Assembly: GCF_012932795.1 (NCBI RefSeq)
Contig: NZ_LANA01000002.1
Coordinates: 124,001 to 188,000 of the forward strand
Length of the DNA: 64,000 nt
Direction of reading: 5' to 3'
From: Candidatus Pelagibacter communis
GTDB taxonomy: Bacteria > Pseudomonadota > Alphaproteobacteria > Pelagibacterales > Pelagibacteraceae
Below the pieces are notes generated by a model. The model worked only from the letters and a program-made list of their open reading frames with translations, did not search any database and had not been told where the DNA came from. This document shows, piece by piece, positions 51,292-61,402 of this stretch (its first letter is position 1; each line of letters opens with the position of its first letter). Position numbers and translations under genes: made by a program.

Positions 51292-52653
51292 ATGAACAAG
51301 GATATTTATTTAACAAATAATCTAAATAACAAAAAAGAAAAATTTGTTCCATTAGATAGAAAAAACATAGGCATGTATGTTTGTGGCCCAACTGTTTATG
51401 ACAACCCTCATATTGGTAATGCAAGACCTCTTGTCATTTTTGATATTTTGTACAAAGTTTTAAAATCAAAATATGGACATGATAAAATAATTTATGTAAG
51501 AAATGTTACTGATATTGATGATAAAATTATTAAATCATCAAAAGAGAAAAATATTTCAATATCTGAATTAACCAAAAGTGTTATTAAAGATTTTAATGAT
51601 GATTGTGATTATTTAGATTTAGATAATCCAACGCAACAACCCAAAGCAACAGATCATATTGATCTTATGATTGAAATGATATCATCTTTAATAAAAAAGA
51701 ATTTTGCCTACGAAGTAAAAAATCATATTTATTTTGAAGTTAGTAAATTTGATGATTATGGAAAACTATCGAATAAAAAATTAGATGATTTAATTGCAGG
51801 CTCTCGGGTTGAAGCATCAGAAAATAAAAAAAAATCAGAAGATTTTGTTTTATGGAAGCCATCTAAAGATGATGAACCATCCTGGAGTTCCCCTTGGGGA
51901 AAAGGAAGACCTGGTTGGCATTTAGAATGCTCTGCAATGTCTAAGAAATATTTAGGAGATGTATTTGATATTCATGGAGGTGGAATTGATTTAATTTTCC
52001 CTCATCACGAAAATGAAATTACACAATCAAGATGTGCCAATGATACTAAAGTTTTAGCCAATTATTGGATCCATAACGCCTTTATAACTATGTCCAATGA
52101 AAAAATGGCAAAATCGACTGGCAACATATTAAAGATTAAAGATTTCAGAGAAAATATTGATGGACAAGTTTTAAAACTTGCTCTCATGAGTGCCCATTAT
52201 AAACAGCCACTAGACTGGAACGAAAAACTTCTAGAGGACTGCAACAACACTATTGATAAATGGTATGAGGTTTATTTACATGTTAAAGGCAAAACAGTTT
52301 TAGATGAAGATATTTTATCTCCATTATATGATGATTTAAATACACCAGGATATATAGCAAATCTCCACCAACTTTATGACAAAGCTAAAAAGGGGAATGA
52401 TAATGATAAAGGCCTATTCGTTTCTGCTTGTAATTTTATAGGTATTTTAAATAAAACAAAAGAAGAGTGGATCAAATTTAAAAAGAAAAAATCATCTATC
52501 AATGAGGATGATATTTTAGAAATGATTACACTTCGAAATAAAGCAAGAGAGGACAAGAATTATAAAGAAGCTGACATTATTAGAGATAAGCTTTTAGATA
52601 AAGGTGTTTTAATAGAAGATAAAGATGGTAAAACAATTTGGAAACTTAAATGA
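51292..52653 (+). CDS. cysS: Cysteinyl-tRNA synthetase
   Basis: This 453-residue class I synthetase charges tRNA-Cys. The zinc/HIGH region is MYVCGPTVYDNPHIGNARP near residue 29, the zinc-binding WHLECSAMS and HHENE follow, and the KMSKS loop is read as KMAKST in NEKMAKSTGN. The C-terminal DALR-type helical domain includes a NYKEADIIRDKL segment. The K-M-A-K-S variant is a common one. It overlaps the next gene by four bases (ATGA). Confidence 0.97.
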   Translation: MNKDIYLTNNLNNKKEKFVPLDRKNIGMYVCGPTVYDNPHIGNARPLVIFDILYKVLKSKYGHDKIIYVRNVTDIDDKIIKSSKEKNISISELTKSVIKDFNDDCDYLDLDNPTQQPKATDHIDLMIEMISSLIKKNFAYEVKNHIYFEVSKFDDYGKLSNKKLDDLIAGSRVEASENKKKSEDFVLWKPSKDDEPSWSSPWGKGRPGWHLECSAMSKKYLGDVFDIHGGGIDLIFPHHENEITQSRCANDTKVLANYWIHNAFITMSNEKMAKSTGNILKIKDFRENIDGQVLKLALMSAHYKQPLDWNEKLLEDCNNTIDKWYEVYLHVKGKTVLDEDILSPLYDDLNTPGYIANLHQLYDKAKKGNDNDKGLFVSACNFIGILNKTKEEWIKFKKKKSSINEDDILEMITLRNKAREDKNYKEADIIRDKLLDKGVLIEDKDGKTIWKLK

Positions 52654-54251
52654 ACAAAGAACGACTTTACATATTTGATACTACATTAAGAGATGGTGCA
52701 CAAACTCAGGGTGTAGATTTTTCTGTAGATGATAAGTTAAAAATTGCCTTGGCTTTGGACAACTTGGGCGTTGACTATATTGAGGGTGGTTGGCCTGGAG
52801 CAAATCCTACTGATACTGAATTTTTCCAAAAAAAACATGAATTTGTTAATTCAAAATTAACATCATTTGGTATGACAAAAAGAAGTGGTCGAAGTGCTGA
52901 TAATGACCCTGGTTTATCAGCTTTATCAAACGCAAATACACCAGCAGTTTGTTTGGTAGGTAAATCTTGGGATTTTCATGTTGATATTGCCTTAGGTATT
53001 TCTAATGAAGAAAACTTAAAAAATATATCAGAAAGTACTAAGCATTTTGTTAAAGAAAAAAAAGAATTTTTGTTTGATGCAGAGCATTTTTTTGATGGAT
53101 ACAAAGCAAATTCTAAATATGCAATATCATGTCTTAAATCAGCATTGGATGAAGGTGCTAGATGGATTGTATTGTGTGATACTAATGGTGGAACTCTTCC
53201 TCATGAAATTACAAAAATAGTAAATGAAGTTATTAAAGTTATACCTGGTAAAAATTTAGGAATACATGCTCATAATGATACTGGTAATGCAGTAGCTAAT
53301 TCGTTAGCAGCTGTTTGGGCAGGTGTTAGGCATATTCAAGGAACGATAAATGGTTTAGGTGAAAGATGTGGCAATGCTAATTTAATGAGTTTAATTCCCA
53401 CTTTTTTTTTAAAGAAAGATTTTTCTTCAAAATTTGAACTACAAATAAAACCCGAAAATATTAAAAATTTAACAGAATGCTCTAGACTTTTAGATGAAAT
53501 ATTAAATAGAAAACCTAATAAGCATTTACCCTACGTGGGTGCCGCAGCATTTTCTCATAAAGGAGGTTTACACGTTTCTGCTGTTCAAAAAGATCCAAAA
53601 ACTTATGAGCATATTAATCCAGAAGAAGTTGGAAACTCTAGAAATATTGTTGTGTCAGATCAGTCAGGTAAATCGAATATCATTTCAAGATTGAAAACCA
53701 TTGGTATCGAAATAAAAGAAAGTGATCCTAAAATTAAAAAACTTTTAGACGAAGTAAAAGACAGAGAATTTATTGGTTATAGCTATGATGGCGCTGATGC
53801 ATCTTTTGAATTATTAGCAAGAAGAATTATAAGTGAAATACCTAGATATATATTAATTCAAGAATATGATGTTTCCGTTAAAAAAGACTCATACGGAAAA
53901 ATAATCTCGTCAGCAAGAGCTCAATTAGAAGTTGATGGTGAAAAAATTGTTTGTGAAGGTGAAGGTAATGGACCAGTAAATGCATTAGATAACGCCATTA
54001 GACAAAATGTTGATAAATTGAATAAATATACTAAATATTTAAAAGATCTTAAATTGGTAGATTATAAAGTTAGAATTTTAAATACAGGCACAGAAGCCAT
54101 CACACGTGTTTCAATAGAAAGCACAGATTCTAAAGGAAAAAATTGGTTTACAATTGGTGTTTCAGCAAACATTATTGATGCTTCATTCAAAGCGTTGGTA
54201 GATAGTCTAGACTATAAATTGTTTAAAGATAAAGCACCTGCAAGTAAATAA
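52650..54251 (+). CDS. cimA: Citramalate synthase (CimA/LeuA family)
   Basis: This 533-residue enzyme condenses pyruvate with acetyl-CoA, giving a threonine-independent route to isoleucine. The start YIFDTTLRDGAQTQGVDFSV is typical. GIHAHNDTGNAVANSLAA and GTINGLGERCGNANL are the metal/catalytic regions, and KGGLHVSAVQKDP with a C-terminal regulatory domain (about 410-530) follows. The EGGWPGANPTD segment distinguishes CimA from LeuA. The call could be confused with a 2-isopropylmalate synthase paralogue. It is coupled to cysS. Confidence 0.92.
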   Translation: MNKERLYIFDTTLRDGAQTQGVDFSVDDKLKIALALDNLGVDYIEGGWPGANPTDTEFFQKKHEFVNSKLTSFGMTKRSGRSADNDPGLSALSNANTPAVCLVGKSWDFHVDIALGISNEENLKNISESTKHFVKEKKEFLFDAEHFFDGYKANSKYAISCLKSALDEGARWIVLCDTNGGTLPHEITKIVNEVIKVIPGKNLGIHAHNDTGNAVANSLAAVWAGVRHIQGTINGLGERCGNANLMSLIPTFFLKKDFSSKFELQIKPENIKNLTECSRLLDEILNRKPNKHLPYVGAAAFSHKGGLHVSAVQKDPKTYEHINPEEVGNSRNIVVSDQSGKSNIISRLKTIGIEIKESDPKIKKLLDEVKDREFIGYSYDGADASFELLARRIISEIPRYILIQEYDVSVKKDSYGKIISSARAQLEVDGEKIVCEGEGNGPVNALDNAIRQNVDKLNKYTKYLKDLKLVDYKVRILNTGTEAITRVSIESTDSKGKNWFTIGVSANIIDASFKALVDSLDYKLFKDKAPASK

Positions 54252-54256
54252 ATATA

Positions 54257-54970
54257 ATGTCTTTTAACGAAGTTTCATTTATTTTGCACCAGCCTCAGCT
54301 ATCTGAAAATATTGGTGCTTGTGCTAGAGCCTTAAAAAATTTTAGATTTAAAAGATTGGTTATAGTAAATCCAAAACCAATTTTTCCAAATGATAAGATT
54401 TTAGCAACATCTGTTGGTGCTAAGGATTTAATAAAGAACACGAAAGTACATGAAACTTTGGAATCTGCAGTAAAAAAAGTAGATTATGTTATTGCAACTT
54501 CAGCAAGATTTAGAAATAAAAATATTAAACATATAAAATTAAAAGATTTAAAAAAAATTGACTTTAATAAAAAAATTGCATTTTTATTTGGTTCTGAGGC
54601 CTCTGGTTTATCTAATAAAGAAATTAGTTATGCTAATTATACTATGCAGATACCAACTAACCCTGATTTTAAATCTTTAAATTTATCTCATAGTGTGATT
54701 ATAATTGCACAAACCGTAGCAAGTATTATTAGTTTAAAGGGAAGCAAGTATTTAAAATCAAATAAAATATCCCTAGCAAGTAAAAAAGATGTGCAGGCAG
54801 TGACTAATCTTTGTATAAAAAAATTAGAAGAAAAGAACTTTTTCAAACCTTTGGAGAAGAAGCCTATTATGCTAGAAAACCTAAGAAGTATTTTTTCTAA
54901 AATGGAGTTATCTAAGAAAGAAATACGCATTTTATCAAGTGTATTTGCCAGTTTGGCTAAAAAAGGTTGA
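54257..54970 (+). CDS. trmJ: tRNA (cytidine/uridine-2'-O-)-methyltransferase, TrmJ type
   Basis: This 237-residue SPOUT methyltransferase is likely to 2'-O-methylate tRNA position 32. Motif 1 is QLSENIGACARALKNF near residue 14, motif 2 is FLFGSEASGLSNKE near residue 111, and motif 3 is PTNPDFKSLNLSHSVIII near residue 136. The C-terminal helical extension (about 175-237) fits TrmJ and is not in the shorter TrmL. It starts six bases after cimA. The rpsD promoter begins right after its stop codon. Confidence 0.9.
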   Translation: MSFNEVSFILHQPQLSENIGACARALKNFRFKRLVIVNPKPIFPNDKILATSVGAKDLIKNTKVHETLESAVKKVDYVIATSARFRNKNIKHIKLKDLKKIDFNKKIAFLFGSEASGLSNKEISYANYTMQIPTNPDFKSLNLSHSVIIIAQTVASIISLKGSKYLKSNKISLASKKDVQAVTNLCIKKLEEKNFFKPLEKKPIMLENLRSIFSKMELSKKEIRILSSVFASLAKKG

Positions 54971-54998
54971 TTGACAAAATAATGAGTAAGTTTATAAC
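54971..54998 (+). promoter_or_regulatory. Strong promoter for rpsD
   Basis: A consensus -35 TTGACA (54971-54976) and a -10 TATAAC (54993-54998) are separated by 16 bases. Transcription would start near 55005, about six bases before the rpsD ATG, leaving no room for a Shine-Dalgarno site. It is the best promoter match I see in the window. Confidence 0.75.
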
Positions 54999-55010
54999 CG
55001 CAGCTATTAA

Positions 55011-55628
55011 ATGACAAAAAGAATAAACTCTAAACATAAAATAGATAGAAGATTAAAAATAAACTTATGGGGTAGACCCAAAAGTCCTTTTAATACTAGA
55101 GCATATGGACCAGGTCAACATGGTCAATCTAGACAAGGTAAGCCCTCTGATTATGGAATTCAATTACAAGCTAAACAAAAATTAAAAGGTTACTACGGCA
55201 ATATTAATGAAAGACAATTTAGAAATATTTATAAAAAAGCAACAATGCAAAAAGGTGATACTGGTGAAAATCTAATTGGGTTGCTTGAAAGAAGATTAGA
55301 TGCAGTTGTATACCGAGCAAGATTTTCAACAACAATATTTTCAGCAAGACAACTTATTAATCATGGCCATGTAAAAGTTAATGGTAAAAAAGTAAATATT
55401 GGAAGCTATATGGTAAGCGAAGAAGATACGATTGAAATTAGAGATAAATCTAAACAATTAGCTTTTATTGACATTGCTTTAGCAAACAAAGAAAGAGAAA
55501 CACCAGAATATATTCAATTAGATGAAAAAAATAAAAAAGTTACTTTTGTCAGAACACCTAAATTTGAAGAAGTTCCTTATCCAGTTGTGATGGAACCTAA
55601 TCTTGTAATTGAATATTACTCTAGATAA
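55011..55628 (+). CDS. rpsD: 30S ribosomal protein S4
   Basis: This 205-residue primary 16S rRNA-binding protein has the conserved N-terminal segment ([15 protein letters not shown], then [17 protein letters not shown]), which lacks the zinc cysteines. The S4 domain follows ([15 protein letters not shown], then [17 protein letters not shown]). Length is standard. It has its own strong promoter and faces grxD convergently with six bases between stops. Confidence 0.97.
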   Translation: MTKRINSKHKIDRRLKINLWGRPKSPFNTRAYGPGQHGQSRQGKPSDYGIQLQAKQKLKGYYGNINERQFRNIYKKATMQKGDTGENLIGLLERRLDAVVYRARFSTTIFSARQLINHGHVKVNGKKVNIGSYMVSEEDTIEIRDKSKQLAFIDIALANKERETPEYIQLDEKNKKVTFVRTPKFEEVPYPVVMEPNLVIEYYSR

Positions 55629-55634
55629 TAAATA

Positions 55635-55967
55635 TTATTTTTTAAAATTGATAGATTTATTTTCAAGAACTTTCTTAAGTTCACCATTTTCATACATTTC
55701 TTTAACAATATCACAACCACCAACAAACTCACCTTTGATATAAACTTGTGGGATGGTAGGCCAGTCACTAAATTCTTTTATACCATCTCTTAAAGACTCA
55801 CTTTCAAGAACATTGATGCCTTTATAATTAACTTCTAAAATTTTTAACATATTTGAAACAGCCATTGAAAATCCACATTGAGGAGCATCAGGCGTTCCTT
55901 TCATAAACAAACACACTTCGTTTATATCAACATGACTTTGAATTAATTTTTTTGTTTGATCATCCAT
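55635..55967 (-). CDS. grxD: Monothiol glutaredoxin (Grx4 family)
   Basis: This 110-residue iron-sulfur-cluster carrier has the monothiol CGFS active site in [15 protein letters not shown] near residue 32. The glutathione-binding segments [20 protein letters not shown] are also present. It follows bolA with a one-base overlap. BolA-Grx4 pairs form cluster-bridged complexes involved in iron-sulfur delivery and iron sensing, so the pairing supports the call. Confidence 0.96.
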   Translation of the reverse strand: MDDQTKKLIQSHVDINEVCLFMKGTPDAPQCGFSMAVSNMLKILEVNYKGINVLESESLRDGIKEFSDWPTIPQVYIKGEFVGGCDIVKEMYENGELKKVLENKSINFKK

Positions 55968-56197
55968 TATTGCTCCTTTGTTTTAATTGCTAATGCGTGC
56001 AGTTCGTTTCCCATTTTTCCTTTTAAAGAATTATATACCATCTTGTGTTGTTCAATTTTACTTTTTCCAGAAAATTCTTTTGATGTAACAGTTGCTGAAT
56101 AATGATTACCATCTCCAGCCAAATCTTGAATTTCAATAACAGCATCAGAAATAGCTTCTTTAATAAGTGTTTCAATTTCTTTTAAGTCCATTGCCAT
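55967..56197 (-). CDS. BolA-family protein
   Basis: This 76-residue protein of the BolA/IbaG family partners with monothiol glutaredoxins. The class II KH-like fold is indicated by [21 protein letters not shown] and the C-terminal [27 protein letters not shown] with its invariant histidine-containing stretch. The start may be the first ATG or the one two codons later. It lies between purL and grxD in a long minus-strand operon. Confidence 0.92.
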   Translation of the reverse strand: MAMDLKEIETLIKEAISDAVIEIQDLAGDGNHYSATVTSKEFSGKSKIEQHKMVYNSLKGKMGNELHALAIKTKEQ

Positions 56198-56198
56198 T

Positions 56199-58391
56199 TT
56201 AATTACCCATATAGTTAATTAACCAAGTTGTATGTGATTTAATTAAATCGTCAATTGATACTTTTGTCTTATCATCAATTATTAAATTATCATCATTTAC
56301 CGTTCCCAGTTCGTCAAAGTGAACAGAGTTCTCTTGAAGTATTTTTGTGACATTTTCTAGATCTTCAATACTAATCTCTATAATATATCGCCCTTGATCT
56401 TCACTAAATAAGTATTCAAATTGATTAATTAAGTAATTTGGTTTTTTAAGAGTCACACCTTTTTTTCCTTTAATACACATTTTAGAAAGTGCAGTGATTA
56501 TTCCGCCTAAAGAAACATCATGAGCTGACTTAATAAATTTTTTATCGATAAGTTTTAATATTGTGTCACCATTGTTCTTTTCATTGAAAAGATTAATCTC
56601 TGGAGGAGGTCCATTTTTTTCATTTAAGATATCTCTTGCAAATAAACTTTGATCCAAATGGCCTTCTGTTTTTCCTATTACTAAAATAATGTTATCACTT
56701 GCTTTAAGGCCCATTGTGACCATATTTTTATAGTCTTTAATTAATCCAACGCCACCAATTGAAGGTGTAGGCTTAATTCCAATATCTTTTGTTTGATTAT
56801 AAAAAGAAACATTTCCTGATACTACTGGAAAATCTAAATAAGAGCTAGCTTCACCTAAGCCTTGAACACATTCTACAAACTCACCCATATTCTCTTCATT
56901 TTCAGGGCTACCAAAATTTAAACAGTTAGTAATTGCAATTGGTTTTGCACCAACAGAAATTAGATTTCTCCAACTTTCACAAACAATTTGTTTTCCTCCA
57001 CTTAGAGGGTGGGCCCAACAATATACAGCTGAAGAATCGACAGAGGCTGCAACTGCTTTGTTGGTACCATGAACTCTAACAACACCAGCGTCTCCACCAG
57101 GTTTTTGAATAGTATCACCCATAACAGTGTGATCATATTGTTGCCAAATCCATTCTTTACTACACACATTTGGATTAGATAGAATTTTGTTTAAAACATT
57201 TTGTACTTTTAAAGTTTTAAATTGTTCTTTTTCAATTTTTATTTTTTTGGGTAATTTAGCTTTTTTCCATTTTCTGTTATACATAGGTGAGTTTTCAACT
57301 AATGTATTAACGGGAATGTCTGCTACTTTTTCTTCATCAAAATAAAGTTCAATTTTTTTACTTTTTGTTGTTTTGCCAATTACAGCAAAGTCTAAATTCC
57401 ATTTATCAAATATTTTTTTAGCCATTTCTTCTTTACCATTTTCTAAAACAATAAGCATTCGTTCTTGGCTTTCTGATAACATGATTTCATAAGGAGTCAT
57501 TTTTGCTTCTCTACAAGGAACTTTGTTTAAGTTAATTTCAATTCCTAAATTTCCTTTTGAAGCCATTTCGATACTTGAAGAAGTTAATCCTGCAGCACCC
57601 ATATCTTGAATAGCTATAATTGAATCTCCTGCCATTAACTCTAAGCAAGCTTCTAATAATAGTTTTTCAGTAAAGGGATCTCCAACTTGAACAGTTGGTT
57701 TTTTTTCTTCAATTTTATCATCAAATGAAGCTGAGGCCATACTAGCACCATGAATTCCATCACGACCCGTTTTTGAACCAACATAAATTACAGGTTTTCC
57801 TAATCCTGCAGCTTTTGAATAAAAAATCTTATCTTTCTTAACATGACCTAAAGTCATAGCATTTACTAAGATATTACCGTTATAAGACTCGTCAAAGCTA
57901 GTCTGACCAGCAATTGTTGGAACCCCCATGCAATTACCATATCCACCTATACCGTGAACAACACCACGTAATAAATTTTTAGTCTTTTTATGTTGAGGCG
58001 AGCCAAAATGAATTGAGTTTAAATTAGCTATTGGTCTTGCACCCATTGTAAAAACATCTCTCATAATACCACCAACACCTGTTGCTGCACCTTGGTAGGG
58101 TTCAATAAATGAAGGGTGATTATGACTTTCAATTTTAAATACGATTGCATCATTATCACCAATATCAATAACACCAGCATTTTCACCAGGTCCTTGGATT
58201 ACATTTTTTCCTTTAGTGGGTAAGTTCTTTAGATGAAATCTTGAAGATTTATAAGAACAATGCTCATTCCACATTGCAGAGAAAATACCAAGTTCTGTAA
58301 TATTGGGAATTCTTTTTAATAAATCACAGATTTTTTTATACTCATCTTTTTTTAAACCATGATCGATTGCAAGCTGTTCATTAACTATCAT
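56199..58391 (-). CDS. purL: Phosphoribosylformylglycinamidine synthase, large subunit
   Basis: This 730-residue ATP-dependent subunit makes FGAM in purine synthesis. The N-terminal MWNEHCSYKSSR, ATP-site GPGENAGVIDIGD, KIESHNHPS, and later KPGGDAGVVRVHG and SSAVYCWAHP segments define the small-type PurL, which works with separate PurQ and PurS. All three are adjacent here, in order purS-purQ-purL with one- to six-base spacing. The sequence is intact. Confidence 0.97.
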   Translation of the reverse strand: MIVNEQLAIDHGLKKDEYKKICDLLKRIPNITELGIFSAMWNEHCSYKSSRFHLKNLPTKGKNVIQGPGENAGVIDIGDNDAIVFKIESHNHPSFIEPYQGAATGVGGIMRDVFTMGARPIANLNSIHFGSPQHKKTKNLLRGVVHGIGGYGNCMGVPTIAGQTSFDESYNGNILVNAMTLGHVKKDKIFYSKAAGLGKPVIYVGSKTGRDGIHGASMASASFDDKIEEKKPTVQVGDPFTEKLLLEACLELMAGDSIIAIQDMGAAGLTSSSIEMASKGNLGIEINLNKVPCREAKMTPYEIMLSESQERMLIVLENGKEEMAKKIFDKWNLDFAVIGKTTKSKKIELYFDEEKVADIPVNTLVENSPMYNRKWKKAKLPKKIKIEKEQFKTLKVQNVLNKILSNPNVCSKEWIWQQYDHTVMGDTIQKPGGDAGVVRVHGTNKAVAASVDSSAVYCWAHPLSGGKQIVCESWRNLISVGAKPIAITNCLNFGSPENEENMGEFVECVQGLGEASSYLDFPVVSGNVSFYNQTKDIGIKPTPSIGGVGLIKDYKNMVTMGLKASDNIILVIGKTEGHLDQSLFARDILNEKNGPPPEINLFNEKNNGDTILKLIDKKFIKSAHDVSLGGIITALSKMCIKGKKGVTLKKPNYLINQFEYLFSEDQGRYIIEISIEDLENVTKILQENSVHFDELGTVNDDNLIIDDKTKVSIDDLIKSHTTWLINYMGN

Positions 58392-59074
58392 TATTTCAAA
58401 TTATTAATTAAGTTTTCAAAAAAAATTGAACCATCTTCACCTGATAGAGCGGGGTCTATCATTCTTTCAGGGTGAGGCATCATCCCTAAAACATTTTTTT
58501 GTTTATTAAATACACCAGCTATATTTTGTAAAGAACCGTTAGGATTAGATTGTTCATTAATATTACCATTTTCATCTGAATAAAATAAAGCAATTTGATT
58601 ATTGTCATTAATTTCTTTAATTTGCTCATTAGAGCAAAAATAATTTCCCTCATTGTGAGCTATATGAAATTCATAGATATCTTTTTTATCATCTTTAAAA
58701 TAAGAATTATCTTTATTATTCACTTTAACAAAAACATTTTTGCAAATAAATTCTAAGTATTTATTTCTAAGTAGCACACCTGGCAACAAACCAGACTCAA
58801 CTAGAATTTGAAAACCATTGCATATCCCCATAACCTTACCACCACCTTGAGCAAAGTTTAAAACAGATTTCATAATTTTTGATTTTGATGCCATACTTCC
58901 ACATCTAAGATAATCACCATATGAAAAACCACCTGGCAAAACTACTAAATCACTTTTTGGAAGCTCAACATCATCATGCCAAACCATTTTATTTTTAAAG
59001 CCAAATTTTTTTAAAGCAACATCCACGTCTCTGTCACAATTAGATCCAGGAAAAGTTATTACAGATGAATGCAT
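58391..59074 (-). CDS. purQ: Phosphoribosylformylglycinamidine synthase, glutaminase subunit
   Basis: This 227-residue class I glutaminase feeds ammonia to PurL. The nucleophile Cys is in VMGICNGFQILVESG near residue 87 and the catalytic His/Glu pair in MMPHPERMIDP near the C terminus. The N terminus VITFPGSNCDRDVDVAL is typical. It overlaps purL by one base. Confidence 0.97.
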   Translation of the reverse strand: MHSSVITFPGSNCDRDVDVALKKFGFKNKMVWHDDVELPKSDLVVLPGGFSYGDYLRCGSMASKSKIMKSVLNFAQGGGKVMGICNGFQILVESGLLPGVLLRNKYLEFICKNVFVKVNNKDNSYFKDDKKDIYEFHIAHNEGNYFCSNEQIKEINDNNQIALFYSDENGNINEQSNPNGSLQNIAGVFNKQKNVLGMMPHPERMIDPALSGEDGSIFFENLINNLK

Positions 59075-59080
59075 TATTTA

Positions 59081-59323
59081 TTATTGTGATCCAATAATTT
59101 TAAAGTCTTCTATTACTAAATTTGTTAAAAGTTTTTTGCACATTTCATCTACTTTTGCTTCAGCTTTTTTTTTATCATTTTCCTTTGTATCAATTTCAAA
59201 ATATTTTCCTTGTCTTACTTCATTGATGTCTTCAAATCCCATACCATCTAAAGTTTGATGAATAACTTTACCTTGTGGATCTAAAACATCTTTCTTAAGA
59301 GTTATAACTACGGATATTTTCAT
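59081..59323 (-). CDS. purS: Phosphoribosylformylglycinamidine synthase subunit PurS
   Basis: This 80-residue scaffold joins PurQ to PurL. The sequence begins with the family pattern VVITLKKDVLDPQGKVIHQTL and continues DINEVRQGKYFEI. The size and location between purC and purQ agree. It begins one base after the purC stop. Confidence 0.95.
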   Translation of the reverse strand: MKISVVITLKKDVLDPQGKVIHQTLDGMGFEDINEVRQGKYFEIDTKENDKKKAEAKVDEMCKKLLTNLVIEDFKIIGSQ

Positions 59324-59324
59324 A

Positions 59325-60107
59325 TTATTTTCTTTTTTTAACTGATCTTAACTTTGTTACATTAACAGCACTTAAGTTTGATTGCTCATGTAAAATACCA
59401 AGTCTTTTAGCAACTTCTGTGTAAGCAGGTATCAAATCACCTAGATCTTTACGAAATCTATCCTTATCAAGTTTTTTATCTGTGATACTGTCCCATAATC
59501 TGCACGTATCGGGGCTAATTTCATCAGCTAAAATGACTTCATTTTTTCCATTTTCTATTAGTCTTCCAAATTCAAGTTTAAAATCAATTAACTTAATACC
59601 AACACCTCTAAACATGCCAATCATAAAATCGTTAATTCTTAGGATCATTTTTTTAACTTTTTCTAATTCAGATTTTGTAGCCCAATCAAAAGCTAATATA
59701 TGTTCTTCTGCGATAAGTGGATCTCCTAATTTATCATCTTTTAAACAATATTCTAATAGAGGTTGTTTTAAAACTGTTCCATCTTCAATACCAAGTCTTT
59801 TAGTAATAGAACCTGTTGCAACATTACGAACAATAAATTCAATAGGTATAATTTCGACAAGTTTAATAATTTGTTCTCTCATGTTTAATCTTTTAACTAA
59901 ATGATTTTTAATCCCAATTTGAGTAAGGTTTGATAAAATATGCTCAGATATTCTATTGTTTAAAACACCTTTACCTTCAATAGTTGATTTCTTAAGATTA
60001 TTAAAAGCTGTTGCATCATCTTTAAAATATTGGATGACTATGTTTTTATCAGATGTAGCATAAATTATTTTAGCCTTACCTTCGTATAATTTTTTACCTT
60101 TTTTCAT
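59325..60107 (-). CDS. purC: Phosphoribosylaminoimidazole-succinocarboxamide synthase
   Basis: This 260-residue SAICAR synthetase adds aspartate to CAIR. Landmarks are [14 protein letters not shown] at the start, [17 protein letters not shown] near residue 90, and [16 protein letters not shown] near residue 195. A short basic tail ends it. It overlaps purB by one base in the same operon. Confidence 0.97.
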   Translation of the reverse strand: MKKGKKLYEGKAKIIYATSDKNIVIQYFKDDATAFNNLKKSTIEGKGVLNNRISEHILSNLTQIGIKNHLVKRLNMREQIIKLVEIIPIEFIVRNVATGSITKRLGIEDGTVLKQPLLEYCLKDDKLGDPLIAEEHILAFDWATKSELEKVKKMILRINDFMIGMFRGVGIKLIDFKLEFGRLIENGKNEVILADEISPDTCRLWDSITDKKLDKDRFRKDLGDLIPAYTEVAKRLGILHEQSNLSAVNVTKLRSVKKRK

Positions 60108-61399
60108 TATTTAAAAACTCTTCTAAAGATTAAATCTACATTTTTAAAGTGTGATGAATAATTGAATATAGCCTTCAATCTTTTTGAAGAAATTTTAGTC
60201 ATTATGAATTCATCATTTGATATAACATCGAATAAATTTAAGTTTTCTGCAAAACATTTTTTTGCATAGTTTTGAACCATTTTGTAAGATTGCTCTCTGC
60301 TTAATCCTGATTTTGTTAACTCCAACATTACTTCTTGTGAAAAAATTAAACCTTTAGTTATATTTAAATTTTCAACCATCTTTTTTGGATAGACAATCAT
60401 TTTATCTAAAATATTACTAAGTCTAGCTAAAGCAAAATCTAAAGTAATGTTTGCATCAGGTCCAATATTTCTTTCAACACTTGAGTGAGAAATATCTCTT
60501 TCATGCCATAATGCAATATTTTCTAAAGCAGGGATAACTGCACTTCGAACCATTCTTGCAAGACCTGTTAAATTTTCACTTAGTATTGGATTTTTTTTAT
60601 GAGGCATTGCAGATGAACCTTTTTGATCTTTTGAAAAAAATTCTTGCACCTCATAAACTTCTGTCCTTTGTAAGTGTCTAATTTCAATTGCTACTCTTTC
60701 AACTGATCCTGCAATAATTCCAAGGATTGAGAAATAAAAGGCATGCCTATCTCTTGGTATTATTTGAGTAGAAATAGGCTCAACTTTTAAGCCAAGTTTT
60801 TTTGCTACATGCTTTTCAACGTTAGGATTAATATTTGCAAATGTGCCAACAGCACCAGAGATTGCGCATGTTGAAATTTCATCAATTGCATCAACTAATC
60901 TTTTTCTATTTCTTTTAAACTCTTCATAAAATGAAGCTAATTTTAAACCAAAAGTGATAGGTTCAGCGTGAATTCCATGACTTCTACCCATACATGGTGT
61001 GTATTTGTATTTTTTGGCTTGCTTCTTTAAAACCTTTAAAATTTGATCGATATCACCAAGTAAAATTTTACCTGATTGAACTAATTGAATATTTAAACTG
61101 GTATCTAGAACATCAGAAGAGGTCATACCTTGGTGAAGGTACCTTGCTTTAATCCCCGCTTTTTCAGTAACTGAGGTTAAAAATGCTATTACATCATGCT
61201 TAACTTTACTCTCTATTTGGTGAATTCTTTTAACGTTTATTTTAGCTTTTTTTTTAACAATTGATGCAACACCTTTAGGAATTTGACCTAATTTTTCCAT
61301 GGCTTCTGCAGCTGCAACTTCTACATCAAGCCAAATTTGGTATTTATTTTCCTCTGACCATATGTCAGTAAGCTGTTTTCTAGAATATCTTTCAATCAT
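60107..61399 (-). CDS. purB: Adenylosuccinate lyase
   Basis: This 430-residue lyase acts in two purine steps, on SAICAR and adenylosuccinate. The fumarase-superfamily signature [15 protein letters not shown] lies near residue 263. The His-containing [11 protein letters not shown] and [10 protein letters not shown] segments carry catalytic residues. It lies three bases downstream of map and directly upstream of purC. Confidence 0.97.
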   Translation of the reverse strand: MIERYSRKQLTDIWSEENKYQIWLDVEVAAAEAMEKLGQIPKGVASIVKKKAKINVKRIHQIESKVKHDVIAFLTSVTEKAGIKARYLHQGMTSSDVLDTSLNIQLVQSGKILLGDIDQILKVLKKQAKKYKYTPCMGRSHGIHAEPITFGLKLASFYEEFKRNRKRLVDAIDEISTCAISGAVGTFANINPNVEKHVAKKLGLKVEPISTQIIPRDRHAFYFSILGIIAGSVERVAIEIRHLQRTEVYEVQEFFSKDQKGSSAMPHKKNPILSENLTGLARMVRSAVIPALENIALWHERDISHSSVERNIGPDANITLDFALARLSNILDKMIVYPKKMVENLNITKGLIFSQEVMLELTKSGLSREQSYKMVQNYAKKCFAENLNLFDVISNDEFIMTKISSKRLKAIFNYSSHFKNVDLIFRRVFK

Positions 61400-61402
61400 T
61401 AA

